Notes: generated by a model from the sequence alone, not told the origin. A stretch of DNA of 64,000 nt from Bradyrhizobium sp. AZCC 1719 (GCF_036924525.1 NZ_JAZHRU010000001.1:5113001-5177000); one strand, 5' to 3'. Counted from the stretch's first letter, positions 19,436 through 29,416 are shown. Translations and numbers: made by a program.

Positions 19436-20611
19436 ATGTCAGAGTTTTTTCTAAGCAGTTTCAGTACGTTGGGCCACGGGCTCATCGGCTACATCATTCC
19501 CTTTTTGTTCGTTCTGACCATCGTCGTGTTCTTCCATGAATTCGGCCACTTCCTGGTCGCCCGCTGGGCGGGCGTGAAGGTGTTGACGTTCTCGCTCGGG
19601 TTCGGGCCGGAACTTGCCGGCTTCAACGACCGTCACGGCACGCGCTGGAAGATCTCCGCGATCCCGCTAGGCGGCTACGTGAAGTTCTTCGGCGACGAAT
19701 CGGAAGCCTCGACGCCGGCATCGGCCGAATCGCTCGCCCGCATGAGCGACGAAGAGCGCGCGGGCAGTTTCCATCACAAGAAAGTCGGCGCGCGTGCAGC
19801 CATCGTGGCCGCCGGTCCGATCGCGAATTTCATTCTGGCGATCGTCATTTTCACCTGTCTCTTCACCTTCTTTGGCAAGCCGAGCACGACGGCACGCGTC
19901 GACAAGATCGAAGCCAGCAGCGCCGCCGAGCGGGCGGGCTTTCAGGTCGGCGATGTCGTCACCGCCATCGACGGCAAGAAGATCGGCAGTTTCTCCGACA
20001 TGCAGCGCTTCGTGAGCGTTCGCGCCGGCGAGACCATGACCTTCACCGTCAAGCGGGGTGATTCCACGCTTGAATTGAAGGGCACGCCGGAACTGCGCGA
20101 AGTGAAGGATCCGTTCGGAAATACCCAGCGGCTCGGGATTCTCGGCATTACCCGTGCGACCTCGCCGGGCGAGGTGACCACCGAGAAGGTCGATCCGGCG
20201 ACCGCATTCTGGCTCGGAATCAAGGAAACCTGGTTCGTCATCGAGCAGACGCTCGCCTATATCGGCAACATTTTTACCGGCCGGGCGAGCGCGGACCAGA
20301 TCGGCGGGCCGATCCGGATCGCGCAGATTTCGGGGCAGGTGGCCACCTTGGGAATCATTCCGCTGCTGCATCTGGCGGCGGTGCTGTCCATTTCGATCGG
20401 GCTATTGAATTTGTTCCCGGTGCCCTTGCTCGATGGCGGTCACCTTATGTTCTACACGGCCGAGGTGCTCCGCGGGCGTCCATTGTCGGAAAAATCCCAG
20501 GAATACGGGTTCCGAGTCGGGCTGGTTCTGGTCCTGATGCTGATGGTCTTCGCCTTCTATAACGACTTCCATCAGGTGCCCTGGCTGAAGGGGCTGTTCG
20601 GCAGATCGTAG
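19436..20611 (+). CDS. rseP: RIP site-2 metalloprotease
   Basis: Membrane-embedded zinc protease performing regulated intramembrane proteolysis, for example of an anti-sigma factor. In 391 residues one sees the HEFGH zinc motif at residues 34-38 in the first membrane helix. A single PDZ domain follows (about 135-215: SSAAERAGFQVGDVVTAIDGKKI), then the C-terminal NLFPVPLLDGGH motif supplying the third zinc ligand. Start at 19436 follows GAGGGGA; an in-frame ATG at 19397 has weaker support. It keeps the classical dxr-rseP-bamA order. Confidence 0.95.
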   Translation: MSEFFLSSFSTLGHGLIGYIIPFLFVLTIVVFFHEFGHFLVARWAGVKVLTFSLGFGPELAGFNDRHGTRWKISAIPLGGYVKFFGDESEASTPASAESLARMSDEERAGSFHHKKVGARAAIVAAGPIANFILAIVIFTCLFTFFGKPSTTARVDKIEASSAAERAGFQVGDVVTAIDGKKIGSFSDMQRFVSVRAGETMTFTVKRGDSTLELKGTPELREVKDPFGNTQRLGILGITRATSPGEVTTEKVDPATAFWLGIKETWFVIEQTLAYIGNIFTGRASADQIGGPIRIAQISGQVATLGIIPLLHLAAVLSISIGLLNLFPVPLLDGGHLMFYTAEVLRGRPLSEKSQEYGFRVGLVLVLMLMVFAFYNDFHQVPWLKGLFGRS

Positions 20612-20626
20612 AAGCGGCTTTTTTAT

Positions 20627-20648
20627 GACGTTGCCCTTTGGCAACGTC
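20627..20648 (+). terminator. Hairpin between rseP and bamA
   Basis: GACGTTGCC-CTTT-GGCAACGTC, a 9-bp stem starting 16 bp after the rseP stop, with a T-run on its 5' side and only TT after it. It may partly terminate rseP transcripts; on the minus strand the hairpin is followed by an A/T-rich stretch. Confidence 0.5.
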
Positions 20649-20784
20649 TTGGAATGAAATTGGAATCGCATCGCGATGTCTGGTTTGCCCCCCTGTCGAA
20701 ATTGGCTACAAGCAATGCAACTTTGGGATTCTGCCGGTTCGTAGGGGTACGAGCCGGCAGTGCAATGACGAGGGCGCGTTGCGC

Positions 20785-23322
20785 ATGATGTTGGGAATGC
20801 GAGTGCGGGGGGGTCTGCTGGCCGCTCTGATCATGGTGGCCGCGCCGATGGGGGGCGCGTTGGTGTCTGTGCCGGCTGCGGCCCAGACCGCGGCGTCGAT
20901 CGTCGTTGAAGGGAACCGGCGTGTCGAGGTCGAGACCATTCGCTCCTATTTCAAGCCAGGCCCTGGCGGCCGCCTCGGGCAGGCCCAGATCGACGATGGC
21001 CTGAAAGCGCTGATCGAGACCGGCCTGTTCCAGGACGTGCGAATTAACCAGGTCGGCGGCCGGCTGGTCGTGACGGTCGTCGAAAACGCCGTGATCGGGC
21101 GCATCGCCTTCGAAGGTAACAAGAAGGTCAAGGACGAGCAGCTTTCGGCTGAAATCCAGTCCAAGCCGCGCGGTACTTTCTCGCGCCCGATGGTTCAGTC
21201 GGACGCCCAGCGCATCGCCGAAATCTACCGGCGCTCCGGCCGCTATGACGTTCGCGTCACTCCGGAAATCATCGAGCAGCCGAACAACCGCGTCGACCTG
21301 ATCTTCACGATCACCGAAGGCAGCAAAACCGGCGTCAAGTCGATCGAATTCATCGGCAACGTCGCCTATTCGTCCTATCGCCTGAAGGACGTCATCAAGA
21401 CGCGCGAATCGAACCTTCTGAGCTTCCTCGGCGGCGCCGACGTCTACGATCCCGACCGGGTCGAGGCGGACCGCGATCTGATTCGCCGCTTCTACCTCAA
21501 GAACGGTTACGCCGACGTGCAGGTGGTCGCCGCGCTGACCGAGTATGACCCCGACAAGAAGGGCTTCCTCGTCACCTTCAAGATCGACGAGGGGCAGCAA
21601 TATCGCGTTGCCTCCGTCGATTTCCAGACCTCCATCCCGACCCTCGACGCTGCCTCGATGCGCGGCTTCTCGCGCGTCAGCGTCGGCTCGGTTTACAATG
21701 CCGAGGCGCTGGAGAAATCCGTCGAGGAAATGCAGATCGAGGCTTCACGGCGCGGCTATGCCTTCGCCGTGGTGCGTCCGCGCGGCGATCGCAATTTCGA
21801 GCAGCACACCGTTTCGATCGTGTTTGCCGTCGACGAAGGCCCGCGAACCTATATCGAGCGCATCAACGTCCGCGGTAACACCCGTACCCGCGACTACGTG
21901 ATCCGCCGCGAGTTCGACCTGTCCGAAGGCGACGCCTACAACCGCGCGCTCGTCGACCGCGCCGAGCGCCGGCTGAAGAACCTCGACTTCTTCAAGAGCG
22001 TGAAGATCCTGACCGAGCCCGGCTCGTCGACCGATCGCGTGATCCTGGTCGTCGATCTCGAAGAAAAATCGACCGGCGACTTCTCGGTGTCGGGCGGCTA
22101 TTCGACCACGGACGGCGCGCTGGCCGAAGTCAGTATCTCCGAGCGCAACTTCCTCGGCCGCGGCCTGTATGCGAAGGCTGCCGTGACCTACGGTCAGTAC
22201 GCGCGCGGCGGTTCGCTGTCGTTCGTCGATCCCTATTTGCTGGACTATCGTGTCGCGCTCGGCCTCGATCTGTTCTACCGCGAGCAATTGGCCAACAGCT
22301 ACATCGCCTATGGCACCAAGACGCTTGGCTTCAGCCCGCGGCTCGGCTTCACCTTGCGCGAAGATCTCGCGCTGCAGTTGCGTTATTCGATCTATCAGCA
22401 GGAAATCTCACTGCCGGATGCCCTGCGGAATTGTAACAACCTTCAGACCCTGCCAGACGGTTCGCCGAATCCGCTGTTCAACCCCAGCCCGGCATTTGCG
22501 GCGACGACGGGGATCGATCTGACTTCGACCAATGGTCTTGGATGTTATTTTGACGGCGAAGCTTCGCTGCCGGTTCGCAGGGAATTGCAGGGCGGCAAGG
22601 CGCTGACCTCGTCGGTTGGCTATTCGCTGAACTACAACACGCTGGACAACAACAAGAACCCGACCGACGGCCTGCTGATCGACTGGAAGCAGGACTTCGC
22701 TGGCGTCGGCGGCGACGTGAAGTACATCAAGTCCGCGATCGACCTGAAGTACTACAGCCCGCTGGTTGCCGATATCGTCGGCCTGATCCATCTCCAGGGC
22801 GGCATGCTCAACCAGTTCGGCGGCAGCGAACTGCGCATGCTGGATCACTTCCAGATGGGTCCGAACCTGGTGCGCGGTTTTGCACCGAACGGTATCGGTC
22901 CGCGCGATTTGAACCCGTTCGGCACGCGTGACGCGCTCGGCGGCACCAAGTACTGGGGCGCTTCGTTCGAATTGCAGATGCCGTTCTGGTTCCTGCCGAA
23001 GGAAGTCGGACTCAAGGGTTCGATCTATGCCGACGCCGGCGGACTCTTTGACTACAAGGGACCGACGACGTGGGCTCAGACGGCCGAACTCACCACCACG
23101 GCCAACTCGAATTGCACACCGTCGACGGTTAATCCGGCTTCAGCTGGAACCTGTACGGGCTTGGTATATGACAACGGCAATGTGGTTCGCACCTCGGTGG
23201 GTGTCGGCTTGATCTGGGCCTCGCCCTTCGGTCCGCTGCGCTTCGACTATGCGGTTCCGCTTACGAAGGGCCAGTTTGACCGCGTGCAGGAATTCAAGTT
23301 TGGCGGTGGCACATCGTTCTGA
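20785..23322 (+). CDS. bamA: Outer membrane protein assembly factor BamA
   Basis: Central component of the BAM complex that inserts beta-barrel proteins into the outer membrane. The 845 residues comprise a signal peptide (ending near PAAAQ), five POTRA domains (about residues 35-420) and a 16-strand Omp85 barrel ending in aromatic Phe (GGGTSF). The barrel signature LVRGFAPNGIGPRDLNPFG (VRGF, lid-lock motif) is present. I chose ATG 20785 because the signal sequence begins there; the frame is open upstream to 20638. The adjacent autotransporter at 58-62 kb would be one of its clients. Confidence 0.95.
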   Translation: MMLGMRVRGGLLAALIMVAAPMGGALVSVPAAAQTAASIVVEGNRRVEVETIRSYFKPGPGGRLGQAQIDDGLKALIETGLFQDVRINQVGGRLVVTVVENAVIGRIAFEGNKKVKDEQLSAEIQSKPRGTFSRPMVQSDAQRIAEIYRRSGRYDVRVTPEIIEQPNNRVDLIFTITEGSKTGVKSIEFIGNVAYSSYRLKDVIKTRESNLLSFLGGADVYDPDRVEADRDLIRRFYLKNGYADVQVVAALTEYDPDKKGFLVTFKIDEGQQYRVASVDFQTSIPTLDAASMRGFSRVSVGSVYNAEALEKSVEEMQIEASRRGYAFAVVRPRGDRNFEQHTVSIVFAVDEGPRTYIERINVRGNTRTRDYVIRREFDLSEGDAYNRALVDRAERRLKNLDFFKSVKILTEPGSSTDRVILVVDLEEKSTGDFSVSGGYSTTDGALAEVSISERNFLGRGLYAKAAVTYGQYARGGSLSFVDPYLLDYRVALGLDLFYREQLANSYIAYGTKTLGFSPRLGFTLREDLALQLRYSIYQQEISLPDALRNCNNLQTLPDGSPNPLFNPSPAFAATTGIDLTSTNGLGCYFDGEASLPVRRELQGGKALTSSVGYSLNYNTLDNNKNPTDGLLIDWKQDFAGVGGDVKYIKSAIDLKYYSPLVADIVGLIHLQGGMLNQFGGSELRMLDHFQMGPNLVRGFAPNGIGPRDLNPFGTRDALGGTKYWGASFELQMPFWFLPKEVGLKGSIYADAGGLFDYKGPTTWAQTAELTTTANSNCTPSTVNPASAGTCTGLVYDNGNVVRTSVGVGLIWASPFGPLRFDYAVPLTKGQFDRVQEFKFGGGTSF

Positions 23323-23449
23323 GGTGTCTTGAAGCGCAATGGACTAAGGTCCACGTGACGAGAACACCAAGGAGTAAGAGGAGGGTTCGGCTTCGCTTCT
23401 TCGGAGCCGGCTCTCCGGTGTGAATGGCGGCCGGACTGCGACGGGTGAA

Positions 23450-24517
23450 ATGGCGCAGCCGATATTCTTCAAACAACCCCCTTCCTCAACGCTGGCCGAG
23501 CTGGCCGCGTTGACAGGAGCGGTATTGGTCGACCCTGCGCGGGACGGTGATGTGATCAGGGGCCTCGCTTCGCTCGACGAAGCCGGTCCGATGCATCTGG
23601 CGTTCTTCGACAATCTCAAATACGCCGATCAGCTCAAGGCGACCAAAGCCGGCGCTTGCCTGGTCAGCCCGCGTTTCGAGGCCCAGGTGCCCGCCCACGT
23701 GGCGGTGCTGCGGGCGGCCCAGCCGTTCCGCGCCTTCGTGAAGCTGGCGCGCGAGTGGCACGCCGATGCGCTCCGCCCGCAATCCTGGTTCGACAATGAC
23801 GGCATCGCGCCATCGGCGATCATCGACCCGTCCGCCCATCTCGAGGACGGCGTCATCGTCGATCCGCTCGCCGTGATCGGCCCGCGGGTCGAGATCGGCA
23901 CTGGCACCGTAATCGGTGCCGGCGCGGTGATCGGCGCCGACGTCAAAATCGGCCGCGACTGCAATGTAGGCGCGCGCACGGCGATCCAGTTCGCCCTGAT
24001 CGGCAATAACGTCCTGATCCATCCCGCCTGCAGCATCGGCCAGGATGGTTATGGCTTCATTTTCTTCGGCCCTGAGGGCCATCTGAAGGTGCCCCAGACC
24101 GGCCGCGTCCTGATCCAGAACGATGTCGAAATCGGCGCCGGCACCTGCATCGACCGCGGCAGCCTGCGGGATACGGTAATCGGCGAGGGCACCAAAATCG
24201 ACAATCAGGTCCAGATCGGCCACAATGTGACCATCGGCAGGCACTGCCTGCTCGCGGCCCAGATCGGGCTCGCGGGCAGCCTGACGATCGGTGACAACGT
24301 CGCACTGGGTGCCAAGGTGGGCATCAACAACCACCTCAAGATCGGCGATGGCGCGCAGGTGACGGCGATGAGCGGGGTCAAGGACGACATTCCACCCAAC
24401 GGCCGCTGGGGTGGTTTCTTTGCAAAGCCGACCAAGCAGTGGTTCAAGGAGATTATTGCAGTGGAGCGGCTGGTGCAGGGTGGCACAGTCGATCCGAAAG
24501 GCGAAGGGCGCGAGTGA
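23450..24517 (+). CDS. lpxD: UDP-3-O-acylglucosamine N-acyltransferase
   Basis: Third step of lipid A synthesis: transfers a hydroxyacyl chain from acyl-ACP to the 2-amino group of UDP-3-O-acylglucosamine. The N-terminal uridine-binding domain (about 1-100) is followed by a left-handed beta helix of hexapeptide repeats ([21 protein letters not shown]...) and a C-terminal helix. The catalytic His region is [12 protein letters not shown]. The 355 residues from ATG 23450 fit the family. Its stop shares one base with the fabZ start. Confidence 0.96.
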   Translation: MAQPIFFKQPPSSTLAELAALTGAVLVDPARDGDVIRGLASLDEAGPMHLAFFDNLKYADQLKATKAGACLVSPRFEAQVPAHVAVLRAAQPFRAFVKLAREWHADALRPQSWFDNDGIAPSAIIDPSAHLEDGVIVDPLAVIGPRVEIGTGTVIGAGAVIGADVKIGRDCNVGARTAIQFALIGNNVLIHPACSIGQDGYGFIFFGPEGHLKVPQTGRVLIQNDVEIGAGTCIDRGSLRDTVIGEGTKIDNQVQIGHNVTIGRHCLLAAQIGLAGSLTIGDNVALGAKVGINNHLKIGDGAQVTAMSGVKDDIPPNGRWGGFFAKPTKQWFKEIIAVERLVQGGTVDPKGEGRE

Positions 24518-24975
24518 TGGAGGAGGCACCGGTCAGGTTTGAGCTCGTGGATATCAACGAGATCCTCAAGACGCTTCCGCACCGCTATCCAATGCTGCTG
24601 ATCGATCGGGTCATCAAGATCCGGACCGATTACAGCGGTATCGGCATCAAGAACGTTACCTTCAACGAGCCGCCGTTTCTCGGCCATTTCCCCGAACGTC
24701 CGGTCTATCCCGGCGTGATGATGATCGAGGCCATGGCGCAGACTGCCGGCGTGATCGGCATCAAGTCGGTCGAGGGCACCGAAAAGCCGCGCGCGGTTTA
24801 TTTCCTCACCATCGACAAGTGCAAATTCCGCAAGCCGGTGATGCCCGGCGACACCATCGAGTACCACATGCGCTCAATCGGCCGCCGCAAGGCGATGTGG
24901 TGGTTTCACGGCGACGCCAAGGTAAATGGTGCCGTGGTTGCGGAAGCCGACGTCGGCGCGATGCTGACTGATTGA
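24517..24975 (+). CDS. fabZ: (3R)-hydroxyacyl-ACP dehydratase FabZ
   Basis: Hot-dog-fold dehydratase of fatty-acid elongation that balances membrane lipid and lipid A supply. The 152 residues contain the catalytic His in [13 protein letters not shown] and Glu in [17 protein letters not shown] overlaps the lpxD stop by one base and an AGGAGG-like stretch lies just inside. The lpxD-fabZ-lpxA order is conserved, but here lpxA is displaced by about 1.5 kb holding a phosphatase gene, a dispersed repeat and a small secreted-protein gene. Confidence 0.96.
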   Translation: MEEAPVRFELVDINEILKTLPHRYPMLLIDRVIKIRTDYSGIGIKNVTFNEPPFLGHFPERPVYPGVMMIEAMAQTAGVIGIKSVEGTEKPRAVYFLTIDKCKFRKPVMPGDTIEYHMRSIGRRKAMWWFHGDAKVNGAVVAEADVGAMLTD

Positions 24976-25122
24976 ATCTGATTGCATCTACCCCGCCACA
25001 CAACTGACGTCTTCCTGATGTCTTTGTTCAATCCTTGGTAGTGGAAACCCATTTTCGAGGTCGATTGACGAAATTTGCTGATTAGACCTGGCTTGGGTCC
25101 ACGCTTTTTAACGGAGGCGTCC

Positions 25123-25758
25123 TTGAACAAGTTTGCGTCCATCATTTCGTGTTTGGTCATTTTTCTGCTGATGCCGCCGCAAGGTTACGCGGCAGATCTC
25201 AACGGTCTTGTCACCTCCCTCAAGGGTGGCGGCTACGTCATCGTGTTTCGACACGGCGCCACCGACGATAGCCAGAAGGACATTTACCCCTTCAAATTCG
25301 ACGATATGAGTGCACAGCGCCAACTGAGCGAGAAGGGCCGCACGCTGGCGCGCGACCTTGGGGCTGCGCTCGCCAAACTTGGCATACCGATCGGCGAGGT
25401 CTACACAAGCCAGCTAAACCGCGCGGTCGAGACCGGCAAGCTGCTCAGCGGCAAGGACGTGTCTCCCGTCGACGCCCTGACCGACAGCGGCGCGGGCAGT
25501 TCGTCGGCGATGGCGAACCCCGACGGCAAGAACGCCAAAATTGGGCGCGCCGTCCGCGATCTCGTCAATGCGCCTCTGAAAGCCGGCGTCAATAATGTGG
25601 TGGTGACGCACAAGACCAACGTCGCCGATGCCTTCGGAAAGGAATTTGGCGATATCCGCGAGGGCGAGGCGCTCGTCTACAAGATCAGTAGCTCGGGCCC
25701 GGCCGTCCTGGTCGCGCGCGTGCAGCCGGGCGATTGGATTGCTCAGACCGGCAGCTAG
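25123..25758 (+). CDS. Exported histidine-phosphatase-family protein
   Basis: A 211-residue histidine phosphatase (phosphoglycerate-mutase-like) with signal peptide (ISCLVIFLLMPPQGYA). The RHG catalytic motif is in VIVFRHGATDD, the second Arg in YTSQLNRAVETG, and the late His in NVVVTHKTN. I chose TTG 25123 because GGAGG sits 5 nt upstream and the signal peptide begins there; the longer in-frame TTG at 25075 lacks a ribosome site. It interrupts the usual fabZ-lpxA neighbourhood. The stop codon forms the first bases of a dispersed repeat. Substrate unknown. Confidence 0.8.
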   Translation: MNKFASIISCLVIFLLMPPQGYAADLNGLVTSLKGGGYVIVFRHGATDDSQKDIYPFKFDDMSAQRQLSEKGRTLARDLGAALAKLGIPIGEVYTSQLNRAVETGKLLSGKDVSPVDALTDSGAGSSSAMANPDGKNAKIGRAVRDLVNAPLKAGVNNVVVTHKTNVADAFGKEFGDIREGEALVYKISSSGPAVLVARVQPGDWIAQTGS

Positions 25759-25881
25759 AGCCTTTTCGGTTCTGATTGAATCCAGAACCGGGCTTTAGAT
25801 TCTTGTTTTGACGCGTTTTCTTGACGCGAACCGGTGTCTACCCCGGATCAAAGTCCGGGGCAGACTTTCGCTGGAAAGCGC
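25756..25881. repeat. Dispersed intergenic repeat, family A copy 2
   Basis: Same orientation and near-identical to 9610-9737, with a few substitutions and single-base indels (GAATCCAGAACC against GAATCAGAACC). Inverted repeats CCCCGGATC.AAGTCCGGGG and GACGCG...GACGCG are retained. The repeat supplies or overlaps the stop codon of the phosphatase gene. The remaining 130 bp to the next gene show nothing recognisable. Confidence 0.85.
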
Positions 25882-26013
25882 ACCAGCAGGACACCGTTCG
25901 ACCGTGCATCAACTTTTGGGTGATCGGTCCAGCCTAATTATGACGTGTTGAGGGAACTTCAGCCGGCCAGCAGCTTTATAGATGCTGTGGGGAATCTGTC
26001 GCCGGATGGCCGC

Positions 26014-26367
26014 ATGAAATTTCTCTGGGTCGGTATTGCACTGCTAGGCGCAGCGATTGTTGTCGGCGGACATGCCGTAGCCCGCGATGACGGTCGCTAC
26101 GCCAAATCCCCGCTCAAGTCGTGGTTCGACAGCCTCAGGAGCGGAAAGGGGCCATGTTGCTCCGACGCTGATGGCTCTGCTGTCGCCGATGTCGATTGGG
26201 AATCCAAGGACGGCCATTACCGCGTGCGGCTCGAGGGCCAATGGATCGACGTCCCCGACGATGCGGTGATTACCGAGCCAAATCGCGCCGGCCGAACCAT
26301 GGTGTGGCCGATGAAGGATTCGCTCGGGATTTCGATTCGCTGCTTCCTGCCCGGCAGCATGACATAG
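26014..26367 (+). CDS. Small exported hypothetical protein
   Basis: A 117-residue protein with an N-terminal hydrophobic signal or anchor (MKFLWVGIALLGAAIVVGGHAVA). The mature part begins DDGRYAKSPLKSWFDSLRSGKGPCCSDADG. It has a CC pair and one later Cys (IRCF), which could form disulfides in the periplasm. The WFDSL...GPCC pattern recurs in small rhizobial proteins I recall, with no assigned function. ATG 26014 fits the signal peptide; an in-frame start at 25945 would bury it. Confidence 0.7.
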   Translation: MKFLWVGIALLGAAIVVGGHAVARDDGRYAKSPLKSWFDSLRSGKGPCCSDADGSAVADVDWESKDGHYRVRLEGQWIDVPDDAVITEPNRAGRTMVWPMKDSLGISIRCFLPGSMT

Positions 26368-26540
26368 CGACGGCTCGTCTCGGCCTTCGGCTGGGGAATC
26401 GGACGGCATCGGATGGATCTTGCGGGCCTTGTGCGCCCGACACATGACGTAATCATACGTCACTAGACAGCATTGAAATGCCGCGCTAACCACCGGAAAA
26501 CGCGAGATATTCGCGCGCAATCGATGGGCTGGGCTGCTTG

Positions 26541-27344
26541 ATGGGTACGATCGATCCAACCGCGCGGGTTGAGGATGGTGCTGTGATCGGCGAGGGGACG
26601 ACAATCGGTCCCTATTGCATCATCGGGCCGAACGTCGTCATCGGCGCGAATTGCAAGTTGATCGCGCATGTGAACGTGGCGGGGCATACGACCATCGCCG
26701 ATGGCTGTGTCATTTACCCGTTTGCTGCATTGGGAGGTCCGCCGCAGGACCTCAGCTATCGCGGTGAACCGACCCGGCTCGAGGTCGGCGAAGGATGCAC
26801 CATCCGCGAAGGCGTAACGATGAATATCGGGACGAAGAAGGGCGGCGGCCTCACGCGGGTGGGCGCACGCGGTTACTTCATGAACAACAGCCACGTCGGC
26901 CATGACTGCGTCGTGGGGAGCGACGTTATCTTCGCGACGTCAGCGACGCTGGGCGGCCATTGCGAGATTGGCGATTTCGTCTACATCGGCGGGTTGTCTG
27001 CCGTGCATCAGTTCACGCGGATCGGGCCGCAGGTGATGGTCGGTGGCGTCTGCGGCGTCCGCGGCGACATCATTCCGTTCGGGCTCGCCAATGGACAGTA
27101 TGCCAGTCTCGAAGGGCTGAACATCATCGGCATGAAGCGCCGCAAGTTCACCAGGGAGCGGCTCGCCAAGGTGCGCTCGTTCTACCAGAAGCTGTTTCAT
27201 GGTCCCGGCATCTTCGCCGAGCGGCTGAATGCGGTGCAGCCGATGGCTGGAGACGATCCGGCGATCGCCGAAATCCTCGCCTTCATCGGCGACGGCAAGC
27301 ATCGCGCGCTCTGCCTTCCCGCCGGCGACGCCAACAAACCTTGA
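26541..27344 (+). CDS. lpxA: UDP-N-acetylglucosamine acyltransferase
   Basis: First enzyme of lipid A synthesis; acylates UDP-GlcNAc at the 3-OH from hydroxyacyl-ACP. The 267 residues form a left-handed beta helix (IDPTARVEDGAVIGEGTTIGPYCIIGPNVVIG) with the catalytic His in NNSHVGHDCVV, and end in the helical C-terminal domain. ATG 26541 is preferred to TTG 26538 because the family starts M-x-T-I-D-P. The lpxI start overlaps its stop codon. Confidence 0.96.
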   Translation: MGTIDPTARVEDGAVIGEGTTIGPYCIIGPNVVIGANCKLIAHVNVAGHTTIADGCVIYPFAALGGPPQDLSYRGEPTRLEVGEGCTIREGVTMNIGTKKGGGLTRVGARGYFMNNSHVGHDCVVGSDVIFATSATLGGHCEIGDFVYIGGLSAVHQFTRIGPQVMVGGVCGVRGDIIPFGLANGQYASLEGLNIIGMKRRKFTRERLAKVRSFYQKLFHGPGIFAERLNAVQPMAGDDPAIAEILAFIGDGKHRALCLPAGDANKP

Positions 27345-28223
27345 TGACGGGGATCGCCGCAGCCATGATCTCAGCGGCTTCCGACATTTCATCGCCCGTC
27401 GGCGTCATCGCAGGCGGCGGCGCGATGCCGTTCGCGGTGGCGGACTCGCTTGCCGCGCGGGGACTGGCGCCGGTGCTGTTCGCGCTGCGCGGCGCCTGCG
27501 ATCCGGATCGCGTCGGCCGCTTCCGCCATCACTGGATCTCGGTCGGACAGCTCGGCCGCGCGACAAAGCTGTTCCGTAGTGAGGGCTGCCGCGATCTGAT
27601 CTTCATCGGTACGCTGCTGCGGCCTGCGCTGTCGGAAATCAGGCTGGACTGGGGAACGATCCGCGTGATCGGCCGCGTCTGGTCGGCGTTTCGCGGCGGG
27701 CGACGATCACCTGTTGTCGGGGATCGGCCGCATCCTCGAACAGGACGGTTTCCGGATGGTCGGCATCAGGGATGTCGCTCCGGACATTCTGATGCCGGAG
27801 GGAAACATTGCCCGCGTCACGCCGGATGCTGCCGCCGCCGCCGATATTGCCAAGGGGCGGGAGGTGCTCGGCGCGCTCGGTCCGTTCGACATCGGCCAGG
27901 CCGTGGTCGTGATCGACGGCCACGTGGTCGCGGTCGAGGATATCGAGGGCACCGACGGACTGCTGGCGCGCGTGGCGAGGCTGCGCGAGGCGGGGCGCAT
28001 TCGCGCCAAATCCGGCCGCGGCGTGCTGGTGAAGGCGCCGAAGAGCGGGCAGGATTTGCGCTTCGACCTGCCGACCGTGGGCGCAAAAACCATCGAAGGC
28101 GTGGCAAAAGCCGGGCTCGCCGGCATTGCCGTGATCGCCGGCCACACGATTGCCGCGGACTCGCAAGCCATGATCGAAGCCGCTGATAGCGCCGGCTTGT
28201 TCATCCAGGGCTTGCCCGCGTGA
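27344..28223 (+). pseudogene. lpxI: UDP-2,3-diacylglucosamine pyrophosphatase LpxI, frameshifted
   Basis: LpxI (DUF1009) removes UMP from UDP-2,3-diacylglucosamine in lipid A synthesis and replaces LpxH in alphaproteobacteria. The N-terminal half reads VGVIAGGGAMPFAVADSLAARG...GRVWSAFRGG to about 27697. The C-terminal half continues one frame later as DDHLLSGIGRILEQDGFRMVG to 28223. The two join exactly if one G of the GGG at 27698-27700 is removed: the span of 880 nt is 293 codons plus one base. All else looks conserved. It lies between intact lpxA and lpxB with 1-bp and 4-bp overlaps. Because lipid A synthesis is normally essential, a sequencing or assembly error is at least as likely as a true mutation. 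Confidence 0.85.
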
Positions 28224-29410
28224 CGCCGCCTCGCGCGACCGCCGGGACGGAGCGGAGGATATTTCTGATCGCGACGGAAGAATCCGGCGATCGCCTCGGC
28301 GCCAGCTTGATGAAGGTGCTGCGCCAGCGCCTTGGCGATGCGGTACAGTTCGAGGGCGTCGGCGGCCGCGCAATGGCACGCGAAGGCCTGGAGTCGCTGT
28401 TTCCGATTGAAGAACTCTCGATCATCGGGCTGGCCGCAGTCGTCAAGGAATTGCCGAAGATCCTCGGGCTGATCAAGGAAACGGCCATCGTGGTGACGGA
28501 GGCATCGCCGGATATTCTCGTCATCATCGACAGCCCCGACTTTACCCATCGCGTCGCCAGGCGCGTGCGCGCCAAGGATCCCAGGATTCCGATCGTCGAT
28601 TATGTGTCGCCCTCGGTGTGGGCGTGGCGGCCCGGCCGGGCGCGCGCGATGTGCAAATATGTCGATCACGTGCTGGCCCTGCTGCCGTTCGAGCCCGACG
28701 CCTATCGCAGGCTGCACGGCCCTCCCTGCACCTATGTCGGTCATCCCCTGACCGAGCAACTGGCCTCGCTGCGTCCGGATGCCGACGAGGCGAAGCGGCG
28801 GGCGGAATCGCCGCCGGTGCTGTTGGTGCTGCCGGGTAGCCGCCGCAGTGAAATTCGTCACCACATGGCGGTATTCGGCCAGGCGGTGGGGCTGCTGCAG
28901 GAGCAGGGCACGCCGTTTGAACTGGTGCTGCCGACCATGCCGCACCTGCAGGAGGCGGTCGTGGACGCGGTGAAGGGCTGGCCGGTGCAGCCCCAGGTCG
29001 TGATCGGTGAGCAGGAGAAGCGGGCGGCATTCCGGATCGCGCACGCAGCGCTCGCCAAATCCGGCACCGTGACGCTCGAACTGGCTTTGGCTGGCGTGCC
29101 GATGGTGACGGCCTACCGGACCGGCGCTGTGGAAGCCTGGATCTTGCGGCGGGCGATCAAGGTGAACTCGGTGATCTTGGCCAATCTCGTGATCGGCGAG
29201 AATGTCGTGCCGGAATTCCTGCAGGAGAATTGTACGCCGGAAAAGCTCGCAGCCGCGCTGCGCGAGGCGATGGGCGACAGCGAGCTGCGTCGCAAGCAAC
29301 TCGAGGCATTCGGGAAGATCGACGCGATCATGTCGACCGGCAACCAGCCGCCCAGCGTGCGCGCCGCGGATATCGTGCTGGCGACGATGTGGCAGGCGCG
29401 GCGGGGGTAG
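28220..29410 (+). CDS. lpxB: Lipid-A-disaccharide synthase
   Basis: GT19 glycosyltransferase that condenses UDP-2,3-diacylglucosamine with lipid X. The 396 residues open with IFLIATEESGDRLGASLM and carry DFTHRVARRVRAKDPRIPIVDYVSPSVWAWRPGRA and the C-terminal LAKSGTVTLELALAGVPMV donor-binding segment. The GTG start overlaps the lpxI stop (GTGA). It closes the envelope cluster and is followed by a strong palindromic repeat. Confidence 0.96.
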   Translation: MTPPRATAGTERRIFLIATEESGDRLGASLMKVLRQRLGDAVQFEGVGGRAMAREGLESLFPIEELSIIGLAAVVKELPKILGLIKETAIVVTEASPDILVIIDSPDFTHRVARRVRAKDPRIPIVDYVSPSVWAWRPGRARAMCKYVDHVLALLPFEPDAYRRLHGPPCTYVGHPLTEQLASLRPDADEAKRRAESPPVLLVLPGSRRSEIRHHMAVFGQAVGLLQEQGTPFELVLPTMPHLQEAVVDAVKGWPVQPQVVIGEQEKRAAFRIAHAALAKSGTVTLELALAGVPMVTAYRTGAVEAWILRRAIKVNSVILANLVIGENVVPEFLQENCTPEKLAAALREAMGDSELRRKQLEAFGKIDAIMSTGNQPPSVRAADIVLATMWQARRG

Positions 29411-29416
29411 GGCGCC

